From JBHHZJ01 sp046758005 (GTDB lineage Bacteria; Pseudomonadota; Alphaproteobacteria; Kiloniellales; J153), in assembly GCA_046758005.1 (NCBI GenBank), contig JBHHZJ010000158.1, positions 1 through 5,265 of the forward strand: 5,265 nt of DNA, given 5' to 3'. Shown here piece by piece: positions 1 to 5,265 of the stretch. A program made the position numbers and the translations under genes. How positions within the stretch are numbered: the first letter of the stretch is position 1; each line of letters starts with the position of its first letter. Below the pieces are notes generated by a model. It ran no database searches and was not told the origin of the DNA. It was given only the letters and a program-made list of their open reading frames with translations.

Positions 1-1
1 G

Positions 2-1369
2 TTCGACTATGACCTCTTCGTGATCGGCGGCGGCTCGGGCGGCGTGCGCGCCGCGCGCATGGCGGCGGCCGCCGGCGCGCGCGCCGGCATCGCCGAGGAG
101 TACCGCTACGGCGGCACCTGCGTGATCCGCGGCTGCGTGCCGAAGAAGCTGTTCTCCTACGCCGCGCACTTCCACGAGGACTTCGAGGACGCCGCCGGCT
201 TCGGCTGGACGGTCGAGGGCGCGCGCTTCGACTGGGCGCGCCTGATCGCCAGCAAGGACGCCGAGATCGCCCGCCTCGAGCGCATCTACGAGCGCCTGCT
301 CGAGGAGGCGGGGGTGGCGGTCCACCGCGGCCACGCGCGCCTGTCGGGACCCCACGAGGTCGAGGTCGGCGCGACGGTCGTGACCGCCGAGACCGTCCTC
401 ATCGCCGCCGGCGCCCGCCCGGTGTTCCCGCCCGGCCACGGCTGGGAGTTCGCCATCAGCTCGAACGAGGCGTTCCACCTCGACCGCCTGCCCGAACGCG
501 CCGTGGTCTACGGCGGCGGATACGTCGCGGTCGAGTTCGCCAGCATCTTCACCGGCCTGGGGGCGGCGGTCACGCAGATCTACCGGGGGCCGCAGATCCT
601 GCGCGGCTTCGACGACGACGTGCGCGGGACGCTGGCCGGCGAGCTGGTCAAGAAGGGCATCGACCTGCGCGTCGAGCTGACCATCGACAGGATCGAGAAG
701 CGGGGCGCGCATCTGGTCGTGCACCTGTCCGACGGCGACACGGTGGCGGCCGACCTGGTCATGGCCGCCACCGGACGGCGGCCGAACACGGAGAATCTGG
801 GCCTGGCCGCCGCCGGGGTCGAGACCGACGAGGGCGGCGCGGTCAAGGTCGACGCCTATTCGCGCACGAGCCGGCCGAACATCTACGCGGTCGGCGACGT
901 GACCGACCGGGTGCCGCTCACGCCGGTCGCGATCCAGGAGGCCATGGCCTTCGTCGACACGGTCTACCGCGGCCTCCCGCGCGCCATGGACCACGCCGAC
1001 GTGCCGACCGCCGTATTCAGCCACCCGCCGGTCTCGACCGTGGGTCTCACCGAGGCGCAGGCCCGCGCCGCCTACGGCGAGCTCGACGTCTACCGCTCGG
1101 CCTTCCGGCCCTTGAAGCACACCCTGTCGGGGCGCGACGAGACGACCATGATGAAGCTCATCGTCGCGCGCGCCACGCAGAAGGTCGTCGGCGCGCACAT
1201 GGTCGGCGCGGATGCGCCGGAAATCATTCAGGGCGTCGCGGTCGCGATCAAGGCGGGCGCCACCAAGGCGGTCTTCGACGCCACCGTGGGCATCCACCCG
1301 ACCGCGGCCGAGGAGTTCGTCACCATGCGCGAGCCGGTGGCGGCGCCGGAGAAAAAGGCGGCGGAGTAG
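2..1369 (+). CDS. gor: Glutathione-disulfide reductase, 5'-truncated by the window edge
   Basis: Cytosolic FAD flavoenzyme that reduces glutathione disulfide to GSH with NADPH. The reading frame is open from base 2 (Phe-Asp-Tyr-Asp-Leu-Phe-Val) and ends in TAG at 1367-1369, so the GTG at 20 is an internal Val and the true start lies just left of the window; probably only a few codons are missing. Counting that Val as residue 1, I see the FAD dinucleotide fold GGGSGG (3-8), the redox-active disulfide C34/C39 in GGTCVIRGCVPKK, the NADPH fold GGGYVAVEFA (165-174), R189 and R195 where NADPH-specific reductases carry phosphate-binding arginines, the ATGRRPNT segment (250-257), the second FAD motif YAVGDVT (289-295) and the C-terminal catalytic pair H426/E431 in HPTAAEEF. 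Length (about 455 residues) is normal for bacterial Gor. The arginines and redox motif argue against lipoamide dehydrogenase, mercuric reductase or trypanothione reductase. The gene converges with the HerA-like gene. Confidence 0.95.
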   Translation, partial: FDYDLFVIGGGSGGVRAARMAAAAGARAGIAEEYRYGGTCVIRGCVPKKLFSYAAHFHEDFEDAAGFGWTVEGARFDWARLIASKDAEIARLERIYERLLEEAGVAVHRGHARLSGPHEVEVGATVVTAETVLIAAGARPVFPPGHGWEFAISSNEAFHLDRLPERAVVYGGGYVAVEFASIFTGLGAAVTQIYRGPQILRGFDDDVRGTLAGELVKKGIDLRVELTIDRIEKRGAHLVVHLSDGDTVAADLVMAATGRRPNTENLGLAAAGVETDEGGAVKVDAYSRTSRPNIYAVGDVTDRVPLTPVAIQEAMAFVDTVYRGLPRAMDHADVPTAVFSHPPVSTVGLTEAQARAAYGELDVYRSAFRPLKHTLSGRDETTMMKLIVARATQKVVGAHMVGADAPEIIQGVAVAIKAGATKAVFDATVGIHPTAAEEFVTMREPVAAPEKKAAE

Positions 1370-1423
1370 GGCGGGGCGCCCCTCGTGGGCTTGCGCGGCC
1401 CGGCCGCTTGGGCCGTTGCCGCC
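1370..1423. terminator. Convergent intergenic gap with GC-rich dyads, possible bidirectional terminator
   Basis: This 54-base gap separates the gor stop from the stop of the HerA-like gene on the other strand. It holds a perfect palindrome GGGGCGCCCC (1373-1382) and a hairpin CGGCCC (1396-1401), an 8-base loop, then GGGCCG (1410-1415). An alternative fold pairs GCGGCC (1395-1400) with GGCCGC (1402-1407). The plus strand has only two T after the second stem, and there is no U-tract on either strand, so this is not a canonical intrinsic terminator. Position between convergent genes makes a termination role plausible. Confidence 0.35.
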
Positions 1424-3136
1424 TCAGCGCCCCTGGCGGCGCCAGCGCGCGACGATTTCCGCGACGAAGGCCTGATCCTTGCCGTCGGCTTGCCACGCCT
1501 TGGAGAACAGGGCGGTCCCGCTCTTCGGCCGCATGTCCTCGGGCAGCAGGTCGAAGCACAGCCGCACCGGGACCGCCACGCCTTCGCCGACCGCAATGGC
1601 CTCGCCGGTGCGCAGCGTCGGCAGGGAGTCGATCAGGCCGACCGCGGACTCCGACAGGGTGCCGCGGACGAAGTCCTGATCCGTCTGGTTGCTCATCCGC
1701 ATGGCGAAAATGGTGTTGCACTGCGACAGGATTTCCGCGGCGAGGTCGGAGGGCCGCTGGCTGACCAGGCACAGCGAGACCCCGTACTTGCGCCCTTCCT
1801 TGGCGATCCGGGACAAGGCGCGCTTGGTCGGCTCGAAGCCGAGCAGGCGGTCCTGGCCGATGTAGCGCTGCGCCTCCTCGCAGACGAGCAGGATCGGCAT
1901 TTCGCGCTCGCTCCACAGCGCGAAGTCGAACGTCAGCCGGCACAGGAGCGAGATGACGACGTTCAGGATCTCCGACGGCACGCCGGAGAGATCCAGGATC
2001 GTGACCGGCTTGCCGCCGACCGGCATCCGGAAGATGAGCGACAGGATCGCGGCCATGTTGTCGCGCACCGTCAGGCCCGGGAACATGAACGCGTAGCGCC
2101 TGTCGGTCTGGAGCGCGGACAGCCGCTCCTTGAGCCGCAGGTAGGGCGCCGAGTCGGTCGGCTTGTCCAGCTTGCCGACGGCGTCGTCGATCTGCCGGTT
2201 GACGTCGGACAGCCGGTACGGGACGGGCGTGTCGGCCGTGAGGTAGGCGGCCGTTTCCGATTCCGCGTGGTAGCGCTGCTTGGCCGTCAGGATGGCGGAT
2301 TTGAGGATCGCCGCGTCGGCCTCGCGGTCCTCGCTTGCGCCGCCCACCACGATCTGGCGCATTTCCTCGAAGTTGAGGAGCCAGTACGGCAGCTCGAGCG
2401 ATTCGGACTCCAGGATTTCCGCGCAGTCGCTGAAGGATCGCGCATACTCGTTGTGCAGGTCGAGCAGCACGACGTGGCCGCTGGCGTGCCGTGACAGGAT
2501 CGCGCGCAGGATCAGGGCGACGGCGCAGGACTTTCCCGAACCCGTCGTCCCAAGGATCGCAAAATGCTTGCCCAGGAGGTCGTCGATCGCGACGAAGGCC
2601 GGCAACGACTGGTCCTGGTAGATGGTGCCGATCCGCACGCTGGACACGCTCGGGCGCGCGTAGACCTGCCGCAGGTCTTCCTGGGTCGAGGTGAACACTT
2701 CGTCGCCCAGCGCGGGGCAGAAGGAGACGCCGCGCTGGAACGTCACGGCCTCGCCGTTGCCCTTGGACACCGCCTCGCCGATCAGGTCGAGCTCCACGAT
2801 GCGCATCTCGGTCTCGTTCGAGTCCTGCGCCGGGATCGGGATGCTCAGGCCGCTGACCATTCCGAAGACGGTCGAGAACGGGGTGCGCGTCTTGACCAGC
2901 GCCCCGATCTGCAGCGAGGCGGGCTTGCGCCAATGTCCGCCCGCCGCGGGGTCGTCGAGGAGGACGATGACCTGCGAGCCCGATACGGAGACGACGCGGC
3001 CGATCCTCAGCTCCTGCTCGCACGCGACCTCCGCCGCCCCGGACCCCGGAGCGAAATCCACTCGCTCGACGGGCGCTTGCGGCGGGCCGTCGGGGCCGGG
3101 GGCGGGCCGGAGGGTGCCGGGCTCGTGCTGCGTCAT
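1424..3136 (-). CDS. HerA-family ATPase (HAS-barrel plus DUF87 FtsK/HerA-type motor)
   Basis: A 570-residue predicted hexameric DNA translocase of the HerA/FtsK superfamily, likely cytosolic. Residues 1-40 are Pro/Gly/Ala-rich and probably disordered. Residues about 43-150 (from LRIGRVVSVSG) fit the N-terminal HAS-barrel. The motor follows: Walker A GTTGSGKS (196-203), the HerA-typical LLDLHNEYARSF (224-235), Walker B ILLVCEEAQRY with acidic E420/E421 (415-425), the sensor-like LVSQRPSDL with Q460 (457-465) and a candidate arginine finger R480 in MRMSNQTDQDF. All key residues are present, so it is probably active. No transmembrane segment is obvious. The ATG at 3136 sits 13 bases after the kinase stop, with a weak GGAT Shine-Dalgarno 6 bases upstream, so it is likely translated with the kinase from one mRNA. 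Archaeal HerA resects DNA ends with NurA; bacterial HerA-like ATPases also serve anti-phage systems with Sir2, DUF4297 or other effectors. No NurA, Sir2 or DUF4297 partner lies in this window, so the function here is unassigned. Confidence 0.9.
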   Translation of the reverse strand: MTQHEPGTLRPAPGPDGPPQAPVERVDFAPGSGAAEVACEQELRIGRVVSVSGSQVIVLLDDPAAGGHWRKPASLQIGALVKTRTPFSTVFGMVSGLSIPIPAQDSNETEMRIVELDLIGEAVSKGNGEAVTFQRGVSFCPALGDEVFTSTQEDLRQVYARPSVSSVRIGTIYQDQSLPAFVAIDDLLGKHFAILGTTGSGKSCAVALILRAILSRHASGHVVLLDLHNEYARSFSDCAEILESESLELPYWLLNFEEMRQIVVGGASEDREADAAILKSAILTAKQRYHAESETAAYLTADTPVPYRLSDVNRQIDDAVGKLDKPTDSAPYLRLKERLSALQTDRRYAFMFPGLTVRDNMAAILSLIFRMPVGGKPVTILDLSGVPSEILNVVISLLCRLTFDFALWSEREMPILLVCEEAQRYIGQDRLLGFEPTKRALSRIAKEGRKYGVSLCLVSQRPSDLAAEILSQCNTIFAMRMSNQTDQDFVRGTLSESAVGLIDSLPTLRTGEAIAVGEGVAVPVRLCFDLLPEDMRPKSGTALFSKAWQADGKDQAFVAEIVARWRRQGR

Positions 3137-3142
3137 GGGTCG

Positions 3143-3146
3143 ATCC
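3143..3146 (-). promoter_or_regulatory. Weak ribosome binding site of the HerA-like gene
   Basis: On the minus strand GGAT lies 6 bases before the ATG at 3136 and within the 13-base gap after the kinase TGA. It is a weak Shine-Dalgarno match. The tight spacing suggests that translation of the ATPase depends partly on ribosomes finishing the kinase. Confidence 0.4.
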
Positions 3147-3149
3147 GTT

Positions 3150-4091
3150 TCACGCGCGGGCCTTGCGGACCCGGTTGGCGGGAAGCCGCAGGGTCACCGA
3201 CGTCCCGAGGCCCGGTTCGGACTCCATGACGAGGGTGCCTCCGTGCAGCTCGATGAGCGCCTTGCTGATCGGCAGGCCGAGGCCGGTTCCGCCGTGCTCG
3301 CGCGCGAGCATGCTGTCCAGCTGGCCGAAGGGTTGCATGACCTTGCAGATGTTCTGCCGGGCGATCCCGATGCCCGTGTCGGTCACCGTGATGCGGAAGG
3401 CGCCGCCGGGTTCGATCCCGGCTTCGATGGAGATCCTGCCGCCCGACGGCGTAAACTTGACGGCGTTGGACAGGAGGTTGATCAGGACCTGCCGGAATTT
3501 CTTGTCGTCGCCCCACAGCGACGGCAGACCGGCCTGTTCCTTCCAGTCCAGCGCCAGGTTTCCCGCCGCGGCCTGCCCGGCCACGATCTTGACGCAGGTG
3601 GCGATGCACTCGTTCACGTCGAACAGCCGCTCGCGCAGGTCGAGCTGGCCGGCCTCGATCTTTGCCAGGTCCAGGATGTCGTTGATGACGGACAGGAGAT
3701 GCTTGCCCGCATCGTGGATGTCGCGTGCGTAGGCCCGATACTTCCCGGTGTTCTCGACCGGGCCCAGCAGCTGGCGCTCGATGACTTCCGAGAACCCGAT
3801 GATGGCGTTGAGCGGGGTGCGCAGCTCGTGGCTCATGTTGGCGAGAAACTCGGTCTTGGCGCGGTTGGACGATTCGGCTTGGAGCACCGCGACGCGCGCC
3901 GTATCCACCGCGCGCTCGGCGTCTTGCCGGGCCGCGATGAGGGCCTGTTCGGTCAGCCTCCGCCGCACGATATGGCCGAGTTGCTCGCCGTACCGATGCA
4001 GGAGCGAACCGCCCCTGTCCCGCTTCGTGTGTATTTCGTACATGTTCCGGGCGACGGGGCTCCAAGCTCGCGTCAACGCTATTCCGGACAT
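3150..4091 (-). CDS. Soluble sensor-less histidine kinase (HisKA + HATPase_c)
   Basis: A 313-residue histidine protein kinase with a complete catalytic core and no recognisable sensor. Residues about 43-80 are charged and Ala/Glu/Arg-rich, fitting a signalling coiled coil. The HisKA domain carries phospho-acceptor H88 in SHELRTP (87-93). The ATPase domain shows the N box with N205 and N209 (INLLSNAVKF), G1 box DTGIGI (238-243), F box QPFGQ with F255, and G2 box GGTGLG (267-272). No transmembrane helix, PAS, GAF, HAMP or receiver domain is seen. It resembles the PleC/DivJ-like HisKA group common in alphaproteobacteria (inference). The start is uncertain: ATG 4091 lacks a good Shine-Dalgarno and its first codons include rare-looking ATA, TTG and CGA; an ATG at 4043 (residue 17) would give 297 residues. 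An in-frame TAA at 4104-4106 excludes any earlier start. No response regulator is in the window, so its phospho-target is unknown. It precedes the HerA-like gene by 13 bases, implying an operon. Confidence 0.92.
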   Translation of the reverse strand: MSGIALTRAWSPVARNMYEIHTKRDRGGSLLHRYGEQLGHIVRRRLTEQALIAARQDAERAVDTARVAVLQAESSNRAKTEFLANMSHELRTPLNAIIGFSEVIERQLLGPVENTGKYRAYARDIHDAGKHLLSVINDILDLAKIEAGQLDLRERLFDVNECIATCVKIVAGQAAAGNLALDWKEQAGLPSLWGDDKKFRQVLINLLSNAVKFTPSGGRISIEAGIEPGGAFRITVTDTGIGIARQNICKVMQPFGQLDSMLAREHGGTGLGLPISKALIELHGGTLVMESEPGLGTSVTLRLPANRVRKARA

Positions 4092-4092
4092 T

Positions 4093-4107
4093 TGAAGGAA
4101 GGGTTAA
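4093..4107 (-). promoter_or_regulatory. CtrA-like box at the kinase start
   Basis: Read on the minus strand the bases are TTAA, seven bases (CCCTTCC), then TTCA, matching the alphaproteobacterial CtrA consensus TTAA-N7-TTAA at 7 of 8 fixed positions. It lies immediately before the ATG at 4091. If the real start is 4043, the site would lie in the leader or promoter. A single imperfect match to a short consensus can arise by chance, although TTAA is scarce in such GC-rich DNA. Confidence 0.25.
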
Positions 4108-4174
4108 GGCCGCCGCGGCGCACGGCGCGGGCTCGTTCCGCCGCGCCGCCCGGCGGACGGCCGTCGCCGCGTTC

Positions 4175-4191
4175 GTCAATCCTTATTTGAC
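4175..4191. promoter_or_regulatory. Inverted repeat GTCAA-N7-TTGAC, candidate operator
   Basis: A perfect 5-base dyad, GTCAA (4175-4179) and TTGAC (4187-4191), with half-site centres 12 bases apart. That is close to one helical turn and typical of a dimeric regulator's binding site. It overlaps the proposed -10 of the kinase-HerA promoter. It does not match the alphaproteobacterial LexA box (GTTC-N7-GTTC) and is unlike FNR (TTGAT-N4-ATCAA). The right half also contains a perfect -35-like TTGACA (4187-4192) on the plus strand. Confidence 0.3.
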
Positions 4192-4214
4192 AGGCGGTTG
4201 AGGAGAGTTCTTAA
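4185..4214 (-). promoter_or_regulatory. Candidate promoter of the kinase-HerA operon
   Basis: On the minus strand a -35-like TTAAGA (4214-4209) is followed after 18 bases by a -10-like TCAAAT (4190-4185), each matching the sigma-70 consensus at 4 of 6 positions. This is the least GC-rich stretch of the gap and would give a leader of roughly 85 bases to ATG 4091. The match is modest; other -35/-10 pairings in the same stretch are possible. Confidence 0.25.
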
Positions 4215-4248
4215 CGCGAAATAGCGCGCCGGCCCGGCCCCGGCCGGC

Positions 4249-4308
4249 CGCCGCCGGAGGCGGCGAATGGTAAACGGCGCGCGCGTCGGTGAACATCGCC
4301 CCGGCGAT
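4249..4308 (-). terminator. Two hairpins downstream of the GIY-YIG gene, possible terminator
   Basis: Fourteen bases after the GIY-YIG gene's TAG stop (minus strand) lies ATCGCC-GG-GGCGAT (4308-4295), a perfect 6-base inverted repeat with a very short loop. Further on, CGCCGCC-TCC-GGCGGCG (4265-4249) makes a 7-base stem with a 3-base loop. Neither is followed by a U-tract, so Rho-independent termination is not assured. Their place at the end of the VOC/GIY-YIG operon supports a role in 3'-end formation. Confidence 0.3.
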
Positions 4309-4321
4309 ATGAACAGAGTGG

Positions 4322-4756
4322 CTACGGGGTGTCGAACCCGGCGGCGGGAACCGCCGAGGCGATGGCCATCGCATCGAAATCCTCCGGCACGGCGGCGAGG
4401 TGGGCCGGACAGCGCCGGCAGTCCGAGCTGCCGAAACCGGGGACCGGCACGCTCGCGCCCGGGCATGCAAGGACGCGGGCGAACAGGTCGCACTCGCGAC
4501 CCCCCGGCAGCGCGAGCACGGCGACGACCCGCCCCGCCGTGGTGAGGCGGTCGATGTGCCAGCGCACCGCCTTGTCGCGGTGCAGGTGCCGCCCCAGGCG
4601 CGCGGCCAGGCCGCCGGGGCCGTAGGCGCTGCCGCAGTAGGCGTAACGACCCGGCCCCAGGACGGCCGCGGCCAGCGTCGCGGCATCCAGGGCCAGCGGC
4701 CCGTCGAGCGCGACCAGCAGGATGTAGGCGCCGGCGCCCTCCGGCATGTCAGCCAC
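4322..4756 (-). CDS. GIY-YIG nuclease family protein (DUF123 / COG1833, Uri superfamily)
   Basis: A 144-residue (GTG start) or 141-residue (ATG at 4747) cytosolic protein matching the DUF123 branch of the GIY-YIG endonuclease superfamily; the natural substrate of this branch is not known to me. The GIY equivalent is GAY (9-11), the YIG equivalent is YCG (40-42) inside GRYAYCGSAYGPGGL, the catalytic-type Arg is R53 in AARLGRHL, and the branch-typical WHIDRL (66-71), EC (88-89) and GFGSSDC (107-113) follow. E88 is a candidate metal-binding acid. C113, C116 and H119 form a C-x2-C-x2-H cluster that could bind zinc. Length is normal for the family. The ATG at 4747 begins one base after the VOC gene's TGA (TGA-C-ATG), whereas the GTG at 4756 overlaps it, so the two genes are translationally coupled either way. 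GC is very high (50 of 60 bases at 4561-4620), as expected for a resident gene. Confidence 0.88.
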   Translation of the reverse strand: MADMPEGAGAYILLVALDGPLALDAATLAAAVLGPGRYAYCGSAYGPGGLAARLGRHLHRDKAVRWHIDRLTTAGRVVAVLALPGGRECDLFARVLACPGASVPVPGFGSSDCRRCPAHLAAVPEDFDAMAIASAVPAAGFDTP

Positions 4757-5135
4757 CCGCCGGACCCTTGAGCTCGACCGTGTTGCCGTCCGGGTCCTTG
4801 ATATAGATGGACGGCCCGTCGCCCTGCGCGCCGTAGCGGGTGGCGACCTCGCCGACCTCCACGCCGTGCGCCTCGAGATGCCGGCGCAGCGCGGCCTCGT
4901 CGAACGGTTCGATGCCGAGCGCGAAGTGGTCCATGTTGCGGCCGCCCTCCGCGGGCGGCTCGCTCGCCGGAATCAGGTCGATGAGCGAGGCCCCGGCGCG
5001 AAGCTGCACCAGGTCGATGCTCTCGACCCGCCGCTCCTCGCGGCAGCCGAGCACGCCGCAGTAGAATCGGAGCGCCCGCTCCAGGTCGGCCACGCGCAGC
5101 ACCACGTGGTCGAGCCCCTTGATCGCAAAGGTCAC
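4749..5135 (-). CDS. VOC family protein (glyoxalase/bleomycin-resistance/dioxygenase superfamily)
   Basis: A 128-residue single-chain VOC protein with two beta-alpha-beta-beta-beta modules, expected to work as a metal-dependent dimer in the cytosol. The first module opens with GLDHVVLRVADLERALRFY (7-25), giving ligand H10 and the usual FYCGVLG (24-30). The second opens at MDHFALGI with ligand H70 and closes with IKDPDGNTVELKG (112-124), giving ligand E121. D53 or a neighbour may fill the fourth position. This H/H/E pattern fits glyoxalase I, FosA-like thiol transferases and many unassigned members, so the substrate cannot be named. The start is GTG at 5135, supported by AAGGA 7 bases upstream and by the family's normal N-terminus; the frame offers no earlier start. 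It is the first gene of a two-gene operon with the GIY-YIG protein. Confidence 0.9.
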   Translation of the reverse strand: MTFAIKGLDHVVLRVADLERALRFYCGVLGCREERRVESIDLVQLRAGASLIDLIPASEPPAEGGRNMDHFALGIEPFDEAALRRHLEAHGVEVGEVATRYGAQGDGPSIYIKDPDGNTVELKGPAGG

Positions 5136-5142
5136 GGTTCCG

Positions 5143-5147
5143 TCCTT
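5143..5147 (-). promoter_or_regulatory. Ribosome binding site AAGGA of the VOC gene
   Basis: On the minus strand AAGGA lies 7 bases before the GTG at 5135. It is the clearest Shine-Dalgarno in the window and fixes the GTG as the start. Confidence 0.6.
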
Positions 5148-5265
5148 CCCCGCGGTCGCCGTTCTCGATCACTGTGGCGCGCGCCCGGGCCGCGGACAAG
5201 GCATCGCTTGCGCGTCCGCGCTCCGCCGGGCCCGGGAATCCGAACCGCGTCCGCCGAATGCCGGG
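5148..5265. other. Upstream region of the VOC/GIY-YIG operon, no gene seen
   Basis: No supported coding region was found here. A promoter for the VOC operon should lie in it. The best minus-strand candidate, TTGTCC followed after 17 bases by CACAGT, is too weak to call. The right edge cuts the region, so any upstream neighbour is out of view. Confidence 0.4.

Noticed and set aside
20..1369. GTG at 20 as the start of gor
   Set aside because: The frame is open to the left edge and encodes the conserved residues (FDYDLF) that precede the FAD fold, so the GTG is an internal valine.
1385..2494. Long plus-strand open frame of 369 residues opposite the HerA-like gene
   Set aside because: It is antisense to a gene with clear motifs in the other strand, has no recognisable domain, and is Arg/Gln/Asp-rich low-complexity sequence typical of GC-rich antisense frames.
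1320..3023. Minus-strand open frame of 567 residues overlapping the HerA-like gene in another frame
   Set aside because: It is Arg/Pro/Gly-rich throughout, lacks Walker motifs, and runs past the HerA stop into gor.
1424..3136. Known Sir2-HerA, DUF4297-HerA or NurA-HerA system
   Set aside because: None of the partner domains is present on either side; the neighbours are gor and a histidine kinase.
2691..4190. Plus-strand open frame of 499 residues spanning both operon genes
   Set aside because: It crosses the junction of two well-supported minus-strand genes and shows no domain; high GC content makes stop codons rare in this frame.
4092..4321. Alphaproteobacterial LexA (SOS) box GTTC-N7-GTTC controlling the HerA operon
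   Set aside because: GTTC and GAAC copies occur, for example GAAC at 4291 and 4311, but none has the required 7-base spacing.
4091..4321. CRISPR array, tRNA, riboswitch or small gene in the largest intergenic gap
   Set aside because: There are no spaced direct repeats, no tRNA-like arms, and no open frame with a ribosome site and plausible composition.
4183..5199. Minus-strand open frame of 338 residues covering the VOC and GIY-YIG genes
   Set aside because: The VOC and DUF123 motifs are in other frames; this one is Arg/Ala/Pro-rich with no recognisable fold.

Overview
The window looks like a chromosomal segment of a high-GC alphaproteobacterium, possibly Rhodospirillales-like. The grounds are the strong G/C bias at third codon positions, a glutathione reductase with the CVIRGCVPKK redox motif (the form seen in alphaproteobacteria, cyanobacteria and plants), and a PleC/DivJ-style HisKA kinase. 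This lineage call is inference from sequence style, not from a search.

Layout. (1) Positions 2-1369, plus strand: the nearly complete 3' part of glutathione-disulfide reductase (gor), lacking only a few N-terminal codons beyond the left edge. (2) Positions 1370-1423: a short convergent gap with GC-rich dyads. (3) Positions 1424-4091, minus strand: a two-gene operon transcribed right to left. A sensorless soluble histidine kinase comes first and a HerA-type DNA-translocase ATPase follows after 13 bases. (4) Positions 4092-4321: a 230-base regulatory gap holding the likely promoter of the kinase-HerA operon, a GTCAA-N7-TTGAC dyad, a CtrA-like box and two hairpins downstream of the next operon. 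(5) Positions 4322-5135, minus strand: a second tightly coupled pair, a VOC-fold (glyoxalase/dioxygenase superfamily) protein followed by a DUF123/COG1833 GIY-YIG nuclease-family protein. (6) Positions 5136-5265: upstream region of that pair, with a clear Shine-Dalgarno but no gene.

How the genes work together. gor regenerates GSH and is a housekeeping redox gene. The VOC protein could belong to aldehyde or electrophile detoxification, but its substrate cannot be read from sequence. The most interesting unit is the kinase-HerA operon. A HerA ATPase is usually found with a nuclease (NurA) or a defence effector (Sir2, DUF4297). Here its operon partner is an intact histidine kinase with no sensor and no response regulator in view. 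Six hand-counted 60-base lines of this operon average about 63% GC, against about 72% in gor and 73-83% in the VOC/GIY-YIG pair, which fits an accessory or acquired module. No CRISPR, tRNA, rRNA, insertion sequence or attachment site was seen.
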